A stretch of 64,000 nucleotides of DNA from Cafeteria roenbergensis (taxonomy: Eukaryota > Sar > Bigyra > Bicosoecida > Cafeteriaceae): contig VLTN01000091.1 of NCBI GenBank assembly GCA_008330645.1, forward strand, positions 18,547-82,546. Reading direction: 5' to 3'. Positions 19,954 to 33,300 of this stretch are shown piece after piece. Made by a program: the position numbers and the translations under genes. Within the stretch, counting starts at the first letter, position 1, and the number at the start of each line of letters is the position of its first letter. A model generated the notes under the pieces. The model did not search any database. It worked only from the letters and a program-made list of their open reading frames with translations, and was not told the DNA's origin.

Positions 19954-22900
19954 ATGGGGACTTGCGCGTCGGCAGAGGCAGTGCACCCGTCCAAGGTAAG
20001 GCGCGCCGGTCGAGATTGACAAGCCAACGCGCCGCACCAGACCTTGACAGGCCTGCATCCCCGCCCCGGCACGGTGGGGGGGTGGGGGGGGGCGCAGCAG
20101 CGGGCCATCTGCAAAAGGCCGCGCGGGGCACCCACCCACAGCAGGCGCGTGGGCGCCCTGCTTGTCTTCCGCTTGCCCGGCTGGCGCTGGCGCCCAAGCG
20201 GGCCATTGTCAGCCGACTGCGCGCGCCAGCCAGACTGGCGCGGCGTCGGGAGCGGCACCGAGCGACCCCCCCTGGGTGATGCACGGGGCGCCTGGGCTGG
20301 CCGCCGCGCCACGCACCATCGCGCCGGGCTGTCATGAGTGTGACACAACGGGTCTGCTTGTTTGCGTCGCTGCGCGCCTGCCGCCCTGTGTTCCGCAGCT
20401 CGACGTTCACCCAGAGCAGGGCCGGCCCGCGAGCAGCAGCTCCAACGACAAGCCAGCCGCTGAGGCGCACGCGCCGGCCCCCAAGCAGCAGCCCGGGGCC
20501 TCGGCGCCAGAGACCGCGGCAGAGGGGTCAGGCGGCAACCGCGATTCTCGATCGCGAAGCGTCCAGTCGGACACCAAGGCGGCGGCCAGGCAGCCTGGGA
20601 CTGCCGCGGCGCCAAAGGGCGCCAAGACTGTGGACGATGCCGTGGCGGGCGCGGTGCTGGAGTCAGCGGACCGCGAGGCGGTTGTGCAGGGCATTCTTGC
20701 CGGGGACTTTGACGGCGTCATGACCAGGGACAAGCTCCGCGGGCTCCGGCTCAAGCCCGAGGTGGCCAAGTCGGCGCGCGTGGACACGGACGGCTCTGAC
20801 GACGAAGGCGTCATGCCGTCGGTCAAGACTGCGGGCGCCTCGACCGGCGTCCCGGCTTCCGACTGGCTGGCCGACGACCACGTGCCGGTGGACGACCTGC
20901 GGCGGGAGTTCGGCGAGTCGGGCGTGCTCCAGACGGCCAACCTCGACGACCACTTCGAGCACCGCGGCCTGCGGGGCCTCAAGCTCAAGGCGCCAGTGCC
21001 GGCCCCCGGAAACGCGGGGCGGCGGTCGTCGGCGCACGCCTCCAGCGGCGGCGGCGCGGGGCTGGCAGAGGACCAGGCCAAGGACTGGACGCTCGAGGAG
21101 GGCCCGCCGGACAAGGACTTCCCGGAGTCCCGCGTGCTCCAGACGGCCAACCTCGACGACCACTTCGAGCACCGCGGCGTGAGGGGCCTCAAGCTAAGGG
21201 GCGCCCCTCGGGCTCCCCGCTCCTCGGCCAACAGGAAGAGGGGCGACCGCCCCGGACCCAGCCGCCGCGAGGACGTCGGCGCCGGCAAGGACGATGTGGC
21301 GGTGCCGTCGAGCGACCTCACAGCAGGCGTCTCCCCCGTGTCAGGGGGCTTGCAGGGCGACACCAAGGCGTTCGGTGACGACACAGCCCCGAGCCGCCCT
21401 GGCGCGGAAGCCAGCGGCGAGGGCGCCCCGGCGGCTGCGGAGCCGGGGTCCGGCACCGCTGTGACAGGCAGCCAGGGGGCGCCCGCGGGCAGCACGCAGC
21501 CCTCTGCCGTCACGGGGGGCGCGTCGGCGTCCTCGCTGGGCTCGAGCAGGGTGGCCGGCCCGTCGCGGCCCTCCCGTGCCGGGGCGCTGCCGATGGCCCA
21601 GCCAGCGTCCCAAGGGCGCCGCGCCTCGGAGAGCAGCGGCGCGAGCGCGGACATTGATGACCTAAGCAGCGACGACGACACCGACGGCAGCGCCGTGATG
21701 GACGACTGGCTGGCTGAGCCGGACAAGCCGGAGCAGATCGGGGACGTGTCTGCAGAGTCTTCCGACGACGACGACGATGACGACGACGACGTGGTGGACG
21801 ACTGGCTGAAGCCAGCGTCGGCCAGAGGCCGCGAGGGCCCCCCTGCGCCGCTGCGGATCTCAAAGGGCAAAGCCGTCGACTCGGCTGCGCCGTCGCCGGC
21901 GTCCGGGGCAACCTCGGCGTCGGGCATGTTCGAGGCGCAAGGCGACATCAGCGGCGGCACCGTGGTGGAGCGGGGCATCGAGGCCAAGGGCCGCGCTCTG
22001 TCCAAGTCCGACTCTGCCACCTCGCGGAGTCAGGGGTCCGCCTCCGCGGCGCCCAACTACGCGGACTTTGACGAGGAGTGGGAGCACCTCAAGACGCTCA
22101 AGCTGGTGTTCCAGCGGGCGGGGCTGGAGCGGCGGCAGCAGCAGCGCTTCCTCGAGGCGCTGGTGGCGGAGCGGTTCAGCGAGGGCGAGTACATCGTGGC
22201 GCAGGGGGACGTTGGCGACAAGTTCTACATCATCACCGAGGGCGAGGTGATGGTGACCCGCACGCTGGCCGAGGCGGACGCCGAAAAGGTTCCCAAGTCG
22301 AAGCTCCGTCGCTCGCCCGCAGGCGCCTCGGAGATGCGCATCACGTACCTGTACGACGGGCACTTCTTCGGGGAAACGTCGCTGTTCAAGGAGGAGCCTC
22401 GCAACGCCAACGTTATTGTGTCGAGCAACGAGGCCGCGGTGATGTCCATGGCCAAGTCCAAGTTCAAGCCCTTCCTGGACGAAGACGCCAAGTTCCGCGA
22501 GCTCATCGAGCAGCTCATCCTGCGCAAGGAGGAGGCGGCGCGCAAGCGGGACGAGTACCTGAGCAAGCAGTCGGCGGAGGCGCAGGCCTCGCTGCTGACG
22601 GAGCGCGAGCACGTCAAGGTGAGCAAGGTGCGCGTCAAGCGCAAGACGGACGACGGCAAGGTAATCCTCAACGACTACGTCCTGCAGACCAAGGTGGGCC
22701 AGGGCAGCTACGGCACCGTGTGGCTGGCCATGGCGGTGACGGACGCGAAAAAGTACGCCATCAAGATGGTCAACCGCGAGAAGCTGCGCCGAAAGGGCCG
22801 CTTTGCGCGCGGCGCCGGGGAGGGCGACGAGGAGCTGCTGAACGAGGTGGCAGCCATGAAGAAGCTCTCCCACCCCAACCTGGTCAAGCTGTACGAGGTC

Positions 22901-25900
22901 ATCGACGAGCCCCAGCGTGGCAAGTTCTACATGGTGCAGGAGTACATGGCGCTCGGGGCCATCATGGACGAGGTCGAGTACTGCGACCCGCTGGACCCCG
23001 AGGTGGCCAGGGCATTCTTCCGGCAGGTGGTGGCGGGCCTGGCCTACATGCACTTCCAGGGCGTCATCCACCGGGACCTCAAGCCCAGCAACTGCCTTGT
23101 GGGCGAGGGCGGCGTGTGCAAGATCGCCGACTTTGGCACGGTGGCCATCGTCGGGGACGAGCCCCAGGAGGGCGGCAAGCCGGCCGACTGGCTCACGGGC
23201 GTGCGCGGGACGGCCGCCTTCCAGCCGCCCGAGGTGTTCCTGCTGGAGCCGGGGGGCGGCTACGGAGGCCGCGCCGTGGACATGTGGGCCCTGGGCGCGA
23301 CGCTCCACAACATGGTGGTGGGCTCCCCGCCCTTCATGGGCAAGAACGAGTTCGAGCTGGTGGAGAAGCTCAAGCGAGGCGAGTTCCGCGTGGCCATCGA
23401 GGTGCAGCTGGACCCGCACCTCAAGAACCTCCTCCAGGGCCTCCTCGAGGTGGACGTCGACCGCCGCTTCACCATGGAGCAGGTGGCGGAGCACGACTGG
23501 GTCACGGCAGAGGGGACGGAGCCGCTGCCCTTCCGCAACTTCCGCAAGGTGGCCCTCAAGGACACGCCCTCGACCTCGCCGCGCTCGTCGGCGGCCGACG
23601 GCCAGGCCTTCCCCCTGCCTGAAGGCAGCCCCAGCGTGCTGGGCAACGTAAGCTCGGAGAACGCCGCGCTTAGCCACCGCAGCAAGATGCGGCGCAGAGA
23701 CGCGCGGGACAAGGCCCTGTCCAGGGCGGGCTCCGAGGTCGGGTCGAAGGATGCGGTTCACGGCAGCCAGGGCGGCAGCGAGTCAAGCCGCCCCGCCGTG
23801 GTCGGGGGCGGCCCCGCGCGGCCCATGGTCGGCGCAGCTGTGGCCGCCGCGGTCAGCGCCTTTGCCGACGGCCAGTCCAGCTGGTCGCAGCGCTCGCCGT
23901 CGTGGGTGGCCGCCTCCGAGGCGCTGGACGAGGGCGCCGCCGACGCCGCCGTCAGGCGCGCATCGGCCATGCATACCACCCCCACCCCGACGGCGGAGGC
24001 CCTCAAGAAGGCGCGGGCCGGCCTGCTGAGCAAGGAGACGCTGGCCGAGCAGGTGGAGACTCGCCAGCGCGTCCTGCTGGCCGGCGTCAAGGCCAAGGCG
24101 CTCCTTCGCGCGATGCGCAACCGGCAGCTGCGGCTGATCAAGGAGCACAGCACGCTCACGGACAAGGACCGCGACATCCTGCTCGACCAGCAGAGGTTCG
24201 CCATCTCCAGCACGCGCGCCGACATTGAGGTCATGGCCGTTCGCATGGACGCCAAGGGGCGCTTCTCGGACGAGGCGCCCCGCTCCAGCCGCTACGGCGC
24301 GCCCGGCGCCATGAAGTCGATGCACGTGATGCGCGCGCCGGGCCGGGCCGCCGCCGACGTCACCAAGCCGCCGCGCCACTCCCAGGACCTGGGCATCGGC
24401 GCTGCGGCTGAGGCAGAGCGCCGCGCGCTCAGGCTGTCTGAGGGCACAACTGACGCGACGGACCACTCCCCCGGCCGCTCGGGGCCCAGCCACGTCGGCG
24501 GAGCAGGCGAGCTCTCCGGGTTCGACCACATGGTGGACGACCTGGTGTCCGAGCAGGGCACCACCTCGCGGAAGAACTCGAGCAGCCGCGCAGGGTCCTT
24601 CCGGGGCATGCACCCGCCCGGGCACGCCTCCTCGCCGAGCCGCAGCGACGACACGGCCGGCCACTCCACGCTCTCGCGGCTCGAGTCGGAGCGCCGCATC
24701 GGCAGCCTGCAGCGCAAGAAGGACTTCGTCATGGTCACCTCCACGGTGGAGGGCGACGAGGACGGCGGCAAGGTGCACAAGAAGGTCATCTTCCGGGCCA
24801 AGGACCCGTCCCTCTCGCTCTTCTCGGGGCGGGCGGGGACGGCGGCAAGCCTCAGCAAGCGGCGGTCCAAGGCGGGCTCCGGCGTGGCGAGCGGCAGGCA
24901 CTCCAGCACGAGGCTGCCCGGGTCCGTCTTGGGCAACGCGAGCGACACAGGCGACGACAGCGACGACGATGTGGGCGACGGGGACGAGCAGGTGCAGCCG
25001 CTGCACGAGAACCTGGACCTCGACTCGTACAAGCGGCGCGCGCGCCCCCCGGGCCACGCTGCCGGTCCCAGCGTGGAGGAGGGGGAGGAGGACGAGGAGT
25101 CGGGGGGCTCCTCCACGCACTCCAGCCTGATGGAGGAGGAGGAGGACGACGACGACGACGAGAGCGACTACGGCGACGTTGCGACCGTGGACGACATGAC
25201 CACGTCCGTGGTGGGCGGCAACCTCAAGAGCATGTTCGACGAGATCACGGCGCAGCCCAAGCAGGACGACTCCGACCTCGAGGACCTCACGCCCGAGGAG
25301 GTGAGCGCCTTCCAGCGCCAGATGAACGCGGGCCTCCTCCCTGCCACGACGGCGGGGCCGGGCGACGTCAAGCCCTCGGGCTCCGACAGCGCTCGCGACC
25401 GCGCGCCCCGCCTGTCGGGCGAGAGCAAGCCGTCCCCCGAGCAGGCGAAGCGGTTCGCGCCGCAGGCGACGCCCGCCTCCGTTGACCTCACTGCGGAGTC
25501 CGGGGCCGGCGGCGCGTCCGCAGATGCCGCCGCGACCGAGGCCGGGTCGGGGCCGGGGTCCGCAAGGAGCGGCGCCTTGCGATCGGGCTCGTCGTCGCCC
25601 CGTGCTGCGGGGGCGTCGCCTCGCGAGGCCGGCACTTCTGCCGGGGCCTCCGCTGCCGCCGCGGCCGCAGCCAGCTCGCATGCCGCGGGGGCTTTGGCCT
25701 CGGTTCACTCGCTGGCAGTGTCGGCGTCGCCCGCCCCCACCCCCACGGGCCCGTCGCTGTCTCACCAGTCGCTCCAGCCCTGGGAGCTGCCCCAGTCCCG
25801 CGATCCCGAGATGGAGGCCAAGATGGCCGCGCTTGCCGGCCGCAAGTCGCCGCTGCGGCACGCGGCCGGGGGCTGCTTCCCCTCCATGGGGATCATGTTT

Positions 25901-26902
25901 GCGGTGGCGGACGCGGTGGGCCGGCGCAGCGCCATGGAGGACAGGCACATCGCGGTGCCGAACCTGACTGCGCAGCTGGCAGCGGACGTCGCAGCCGGGG
26001 AGCTCGGCGTCGGCGGCGACGCGGAGGCTGCCTCCAAGGCGCTGGAGGCCCGCAGCGGCGCGCAGACGGCCATGTTTGGCGTGTTCGACGGCCACAACGG
26101 CAGCGGGGCCTCCGAGTTCCTCGCCCAGCGCATGCCCGGCGCGCTGGCAATGCACCCCGAGTTCGGGACCGACCTGCAGGCCGCCATGCGCGACGCGGCC
26201 GACCGCGTGGACAACGAGTACATGGACTACGCGCAGGAGAACCAGGTCTACGACGGCGCGACGGGGGTCATGGTCGCGCTGCGCATGCCCCGGCTGGAGC
26301 CGGGGGCGACGGGGCTGCAAAAGGCGGAGCTGCTGTGCGCCAACGTGGGGGACTCCCGCGCGGTTCTCAGCAAGCGCGGCGAGGCGATCGAGCTGAGCAG
26401 CGACCACAAGGTCACGCGGGAGGACGAGCTCGAGCGGATCACGCGCGCCGGGGGGTGGGTCACCAAGGACCGGCTCTGCGGCGTGATTGCCGTCAGCCGC
26501 GCGTTTGGCGACATTGAGCACAAGCGCCTCAAGACGGAGTGCTGGGGCATCGACTTCACGGGGGACACGCTCATCTCCGAGCCGGAGTTCCAGTCCTGCC
26601 GCGTGTCCCTCCCCGCGGTGGCGCCGGGCGGGGCAGCGGGCCGCCGGCCGTCTGGGGCGGGCGACGAGTTCATCATCGTGGCCTGCGACGGCGTGTGGGA
26701 CGTGATGACCAGCCAGCAGGCGGTCAACTTTGTGCGGAGGCGCATTGCCGCGCATGGCGACGCCGGCCGAGCTGTGTTCGACCTGATCCAGAAGGCGCTG
26801 GACCTCAACACAATCGACAACTGCACTGCGTGCCTGGTGCTCTTCGCCCAGGAGCGCGACCCGGCGGCGGGCTCCCCACGCAGCAGCGTCGGTCGCCCCT
26901 GA
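19954..26902 (+). CDS. Lipid-anchored CNB-protein kinase-PP2C fusion
   Basis: Predicted 2181-aa signalling enzyme joining a cyclic-nucleotide sensor, a Ser/Thr kinase and an opposing phosphatase. Exon 1 (19954-19995) encodes MGTCASAEAVHPSK: Gly2 with Ser6 fits N-myristoylation and Cys4 fits palmitoylation. GTAAGG at 19996 joins an acceptor ending at 20398, in phase 0, to exon 2 (20399-26902). A single CNB domain (about 575-715) keeps FGE and PRNA of the phosphate-binding cassette. The kinase (about 769-1050) has GQGSYGTV, AIK, HRDLKPSN, DFG and PPE, and looks CaMKK/SNF1-like. After a long acidic linker with a helical patch (about 1200-1300), the PP2C (about 1845-2170) has MEDRH, FDGHNG, GDSRAVL and CDGVWDV. 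All catalytic residues appear intact. Plant relatives, as I recall, have the order PP2C-CNB-kinase. Confidence 0.93.
20915..21210 (+). repeat. Duplicated QTANLDDHFEHRGxRGLKL module
   Basis: Inside the disordered N-terminus of the kinase-phosphatase gene, the 19-residue motif QTANLDDHFEHRGLRGLKL occurs twice (about 20931-20987 and 21141-21197). A weaker relative (RDKLRGLRLK) lies near 20730. DWLA/DWLK motifs recur nearby. The duplicated bases are almost identical, so the copy is recent or strongly constrained. It may be a docking motif. Confidence 0.8.
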
Positions 26903-27397
26903 GCACCCGGGCGCTCAGTGGGACCCTTTGCAACGCAATGGCTGTCTGCGCTTCCAGGCCAGCGGCTTTGCTCGAGAAGCCTTCGTTGGAGCGCCAGGCG
27001 CTCGGCTTCCCTTTGACAGACTGCTACGCGCTCCTGCTGCAACTCGAGGCTTCGCCTCGCGCAGCCCGCGCCTCGGCGATATTTCGGCACTGCGTGGCGA
27101 GCCTTGGCTCCGCTTGGCGCGGGCTTTGTGTTTGTTTCCTTGCAAGATGATGAGTCCTCGCCCCGAGTGCGTGTGTGCATGTGCGTGTCCGGGTGGGCAC
27201 CTGAAGCCGTGCGGCGTGGACGGTGTTGTTCCCCCGCGGTTTGCTCACTGCGGCAAGCGGCTGCAGGCCTGGGCTTGTTGGGGGCTCGGGCCAAACCTGG
27301 ACGCGTCACGCAAGCACTTAAGAACTGAGGCAGCAGCGAGAGCAAGCGAGCAAACGCAGGCGGCAGCACCAGCGCGTCGCGAAGGCTAGCAACACAA
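26903..27397. other. Convergent 3' region, no gene recognised
   Basis: 495 bp between the stop codons of the kinase-phosphatase gene and the ferlin gene. It is somewhat less GC-rich than the coding sequence. No domain, RNA gene or repeat is evident, so it is probably both 3' UTRs. Confidence 0.5.
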
Positions 27398-30300
27398 TCA
27401 GTTGGAGGCCGCCTTGGCATCAGCAGCGGCCTGCGCGTCGGTGGCGGGGCTTGCCGCAGCCGCAGGCAGGTCCTGTGCCGGCGTGGGGGCAGCCGACACA
27501 GCTGAAACGGCTCCCGGGGACGCTGCTGAGGCCGCACTCGCCGCCGCGGGGCTGTCGGCCGGGGCGGCCGCGGCGGCGCCAGCGCCCGCGGCGGCACCAG
27601 CGCCCGCGGCGGCGGCTGCAGTTGGGGGCGCGGGGAGCTGCTTGGCGTCGCCAGCCGCCGCGGCCGGCGCTGGGTCCGCTGCGAGGGGCTCTGGGTCCGC
27701 GATGAAGCCCATTTGCTTGACACGTTTCATTCCCCGCTGGCGGGAAATGATGGCGGCGTCCCGGAGGAACATCAGCTCCTCCTCGTCCTCTGCGTAGCCG
27801 TAGTCGGGCTTGTTCGGGTCCGACGTTGGCTCTGCAGCGCTGCGGCCAAAGTTGCCGCCGGGGCCCGCCTCGGCCCCCACGGCGTCTTGCACGCCTCCCT
27901 TCTCGATGCCGCGCTCCTCGTCCTTGTCGCCCAGCACGGAGTGGTCGTCCGGGCCGTCAGGGCGGGACTCGATGGCCGCAAGCACCGCCTGCCGAATGCA
28001 CGAGCGAACGCACAGCAGCACGGTGGGCCCGCAGAGGCAGACGAAGACGATGGCAAAGATGATCAGGTTGGCTGGCCACGGGATGATGTTGTACATGTCC
28101 ACCAGCACCTGGATGGCTGGCCCGCCGAGCGCGAAGACCAGGATGATGATGAGCAAGCAGAAGCAAATGAGGCACTGCTGGAACAGCCGCGGGCCGCAGA
28201 TGGCGTTGCCGAGGTAGAAGGGGTTGAGCGAGAAGCGAAGGCGGCCCGCGGGCGGCGGCAGGATGGGGTTCATGTTCGGCTGCGAGCGGCCGCGGCCGGC
28301 CGGCACCGCCTGCACCAGCTCCTCGGGGACGAGCTCCGCGGACACGAGGAGCTCGCCCCGCTTCGTTGGGAAGTACTTGCCGTTGCGGTAGTTGCACGTG
28401 CACGGCAGCCACTTGGCGTGCTCGGCCTTGGGATGCTGCGGGAAGCCCATGAGCGACTTGACGGTGCTGATCGTCTCCTTCGCCTCGTTGGCCTTCTCCT
28501 CGTCGTCCGCCAGCGTGACGGCCATGGTGTCCAGCTCCGTCTGCTGGCGGTCCGGGTCGCGGTCCTGCAGCAGGCGCTCTCGCTCCTCCCGCGTGACCAG
28601 GTCCAGGGCGATGTTCTCGGCGTCCTCGGTGGGCGACCGCTTGATCCGGCCGCGCGCCTCCGCCCGCTGCTTCCGCCGCTTCTTCTCTGCCTTGCGCCGC
28701 GCCTTTTCCATGGCCTTGACCATGCGCTCGTGGCGGCGCTTCGCGGCCACCTCGTCGTCCACGGCCTCGTGCGGGTCGCCCGCGCTGCCCTCGTCCCAGT
28801 CGTCGTCGCCGGGGCCGATGGCCCCGCCTGGGGCCGCCATGGCGGGCCGCGGGCTGGTGAGGGCTGCGGCGGTGGACTTGAGCTTGGCCGCCTTGCTCCA
28901 GCGCTTGTCGGCAGCGGCCATCGCCGACACTGCCGCGTCGTCGGCCTGAGGCACCGGGGCCGAGTCCTCGCCGTACACGGAGGGGGCCTTGCCGTCGGAG
29001 CGGACCGTGACAGACCCTTGGCGCGAGGACTGCGAGCGCGAGCCGCGGCTGCGCGACCCGGCCACGCTGGCTGCAGCAGCGCCGCCGCCAACGCCCGCCG
29101 CTGCGCTGTGGCTGTCGCTGTGGCTGTGGCTGTGGCCGTGGCCCTGCGCGGCGTCCTTGTCCGAGTCAGAGCCAGTTCCGGAGTCGGAGTCAGAGTCGGA
29201 GTCCGAGGATGACCCGCCCGCCGCCGCTGCGGCAGCAGCAGTCGCGCCCGCCGCCGTGGAGGGGTCCGGGTCGACCTCGTCGGGGTCCACGCCGCCGTTC
29301 TTGTGCCGCCTGGCGTCGTCGAAGATGCGGTACACGGAGTCCTGGAACTGCGCTCGCTTGAACAGGGCGGACAGGTCCACCTGCACCTCGGCGATGCAGT
29401 CGTTCCACTTGAGGATGTCCCTGTCCCAGAGCTGCACGTTGAGGTAGGCGAACTTGTAGGGCAGCTCGATGTCCCAGAGGAAGCGCCAGTTGAAGGAGGC
29501 CTTGCCTCCCTTGGCGCGCCAGTGGGTGTCCGTCTCCATGGGCCGCATGCCCTCGAGCCAGACGCGGGCGTACATGTCGTTCATGTTGGTCAGCTTGTCG
29601 TTGGTGGCCACGCCGCGGGCCCGCCACACCACCACGCGGAACTGGAACTTGCGGGGGGGCGGCGGCGTGATGTCGATCATGGGGTACTTGGCGGCGTCGC
29701 CGGGCCGCAGGATGTCCACCCACATGCGCAGCTGCCCGCAGGAGCCGAAGAAGGTGGGCGAGAAGAGCGTGCGGTCCTCCACCGGCCGCGTGGCGAGGCG
29801 CTCGTCCGTCTGCTGCGCCAGGCCGAAGGACTGCCAGCGCTTGTCGAACCAGCGGTCCTCGAGGTCCACGATGGTCTCCCCGATGAAGTCGTCGAACGTC
29901 ACGTAGTCGTAGTCCCACGCGGCGATGTGCAGCCGGGACGGGCCGGGCAGGTTGGCCTTGATCTCGAGGCAGCGATAGAACTGCGGCGAGAGGGTCTTGG
30001 GGATGTACCGCTTGCGGTCGGACACCTTTTCGTCCCCCAGAGTCAGGACCAAATAGGGGTCGCCAGAGTTGCCGTCGGTCGGGATGAAGTCGCGCCCGTC
30101 CATGACGTAGACGCGCACGAGGTACTGCTCCGGGCGCAGCAGCGACTCGAGCGCGACGGGCGGCGGCGTCTTGCGCGGGTCCCTGATGATGCGGATGATA
30201 CCCTTGAACACGCCAACGCGCCGGTTGGACGAGCGCAGGCGAAACCCGAAGATGCTGCCGCGCGGCAGGGCGGAGCCGCGGCGCACGTCGTACGTCTCGA

Positions 30301-33300
30301 ACGGGGCCGTGACCAGCGCCTCCTCCAGCCCGCACTCGTACTCCCGCCGCTGCGAGAGGTACCCCACGGCCTTGTCCTCCTCAGGCATGCCTTCCGCCGC
30401 GTCGGCGCGCTTCAGGTGCCGGTAGAGCCAGGACAGGTCCCCGTCCACCGCAGCCTCTGACGCAGCAGCCTCGGCCGCCGTGTCGCGGGACGACCTGGCG
30501 ACGGCGGCGAGACCGCCGCCGTCCTCGGCGGCGCCGAACACGCTAAAGTCCACGTCCGCGGCCTCGTCGCCAAGCACGCCCTCCTCGACCACCTTCACGC
30601 CGCCCTCCTGCCCCGCGGCGGCAGCGGCGGCGGCGGCGGCGGCGGGGCCGGGCTGCGCGAGGCCGCGCTTGCCCCCGCCGGCCGACTTGGCGGCGGCGGG
30701 CGTGGCGGCAAGCGCCGAGCGCTTCACGGACCGCCGGCCCTGGGACCTGGCAGAGCCTGCCGCCCCAACGCGGTGGCGGTTGAGCAGGAGCGCCGCCTCG
30801 TCCGCCACGCTGCCGGCAGCCCGCTTCTTCACCTTGCCCGTGCGCCGCGACCGCAGGTGCTGCTGGCTCCGTAGCCCGCCCTCGTCCTCCTCGGAGCTCA
30901 CGTCGTCCACGTCGCTGGAGAGCTCGCCGGCGTCGGGCTGCAAGAACACGGACTTCTCCTCGGCGCTCACCGAGTACGCGTCGTGCGCGCCCACGGGCCG
31001 CACCTGGCTGGACCGCGCGGCGCCGGACGCGCCGCCAGCAGCAGACCCGCCCAGGCGTCGCGAGCGCGTGCGGCGGCTGCCGCGGGACCTGCTCCCGCGC
31101 CGCCGGCCGCGAGTGCTGCTGGAGGCCAGCGACGCCGTGCCAGCGGGCCCGTTGTCAGCGGTGCCGGGGTCGGAGCTGCCGCCGTCGTGGTCGCCGTCGC
31201 CGTCGCGGCCGGAGAGCAGCTTGGCGCTCTCGCTGTGCTCGCCAGCGAAGCTGTCCGTGTCGTCGTCGAACTCGCCGGACTCGTCGTCGTCGTACTCGGA
31301 GTCGTACTCGTCAGTGTCGTCCTCGTCCTCCTCGTCGACGTCGTCGAGTCCGGCGCTGGTGGGATCCCCGGCGCCGCTGCCGCCGCCGACGGACGCGTTG
31401 CCTCCCAGGCCCTCGCCGTCCTGTCCGCCCGCCGCGGCCGCGGCCGCCGCCGCCTTGTGCCGCCTCGCCGCCTTCTTCCGCAGCTTGCTGCGAAGCTTGG
31501 CCTCTGCCGAGCGCTGCTGCCGCTTGGCGGCCGCCTTGACCGCCATGCGCGCCGGGTCCGGGCCCGTCTCGCCCTCCTCCAGCTCGTTCAGGTGCGGGTT
31601 CTCCGTGATGATGGAGCCCTCCACGCCCACGGGGCGGCCGTCGGGGCGCGGGTACTTGTTGGCGAGGGGGATGGACGTCGTGCCCACGATGGGCGTGGAC
31701 CAGCCGCCGAGGCGCCGGTCGCGGATGGTGATGTTGAGGGAGGGGGCGTAGATGGGGTTGATGGGCAGCTTGATGGGCAGGAGGATGCGCTCGCCGAAGT
31801 TGGGGTTGGTCCCCGAGGGCTGCTTGGAGTGCTTGGTGGCCTTGATGCCGCCGCTGTCCTTGCGGTCGCCCACGTCGAACTCCACGCAGGGGTCGTAGAT
31901 GGGGAAGCCCATGTAGGGCTTGAGGTCCCGCATGCCCAGGGCAACGATCTCGACAAAGTAGTCCTCGCACCGTGGCCGGAGGCTGGCCACGGGCGGCAGC
32001 ACCGCGTCTAGCCGGTCCAGGGCGATGAGCTGCACCCCGATGAGCAGCTCGCCCTGCGCGCCCTCCGACTCGCGGTTGCGCGCCCAGAGCTCCCGCCACT
32101 TGGGGCGCGGCAGCTCGTCGGGGAGGTCGGTGGCCCCGTTGGAGGCGAAGCGGTGCTTGGGCACGCCGGCGTCGCTGAGCGGGATGCGCAGCTGGCTCAC
32201 CTTGACGTTGCTGAAGAGGTTCTCGTCCCACAGCTGCACCAGCATCTCGGGGAAGAAGTCGGAGCGCTGCGGCAGGTCCAGCCGCAGCTCCAGGGGCTCG
32301 TACCAGAGCGGGCACGTGGTCCGCTTGAGGGCCGAGGTGCGCGCCGTCTGGCCGGCCACCTGCACCCTCGCCCACGGGTCCGTGCTTCCGTTGGAGTCCG
32401 TCGCAGGCAGGTTGCGGCCCTGGTACATGTTCACGCGCACGGCGTAGGGGGCGGTGAGCGACGCCTCTTCCGCCTCGCCCTCCCAGTCGTCCACGCCCGC
32501 GGCGGCGTCCACGGTGCCGAACCCGAGGCGGGCCAGGATCGAGCCCGGCTGCTCGTCCGCAGGCACCGCGTGGATGGACGCGTCCTCGTCCAGGTGCAGC
32601 CACGCCGCCGGCTGCGTGAAGCCGCGCTCCAGCATCTCCTTGGCGGTGAAGCGCGCGAAGCTGATGGGCACGCGGCGCGCCCCCTGGCCGCGGAAGAGGT
32701 ACACGAAGATGTCGGGAATCTGGTCCACGTCCGACGGGAGCTCCACCTGCTGGCCCACGCCCAGCAGCTCGCCCCAGTTGGCGGAGCGCTGCCTGGGGGT
32801 CTTGCTCGTGGTCATGAGCACGTAGGAGCCCACCCGCAGCTCCACGCCCACGTCCCGGGCAGAGAGGCCGAGCCCCTCCGCGATGGCGCCCAGCAGGGCC
32901 GTGCGCTGCGGGAGCTCCGACCCCGAGACGATGAGCGCGCGCAGCTCGTAGCGCGTGGTGGGGGGCCGCAGCGCGCGCATCACGCGCGCGGCGTCGAGGG
33001 CGTGGATCGCCTCGTCGTGGCCGGCCATCTCCTTCTCGTCCGTCACCACCCGGGCGGAGAGCAGGAGGCGGCCGCGGTAGGTGGAGGCCACGTCGGGGTA
33101 CTCGTTCATGCGGTCCGCCTGCTGGCCCGCCGCGAAGACCGGTGCGCCGTAGAGGTTGAACCACTTGCGGACCACGGCGCGGCGGCGCACCCGCGCGTAG
33201 TCGAGGAAGATGGTGGAGCAGAGCTGGTTCCCGAAGAGGGCGAAGTCCTCGTCCCACAGCGTGACGCGCACGCGGGTGCTCATGGTGGGCGTGAGCACCG

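Noticed and set aside
20162-20398. Start of the kinase-phosphatase gene at the long open frame's first ATG
   Set aside because: A strong acceptor ends at 20398, and an upstream exon with MGTC and a GTAAGG donor joins it in phase 0, so this stretch is intron.
23783-26755. 990-codon minus-strand frame antisense to the kinase-PP2C gene
   Set aside because: No domain; the plus strand encodes intact kinase and PP2C motifs.
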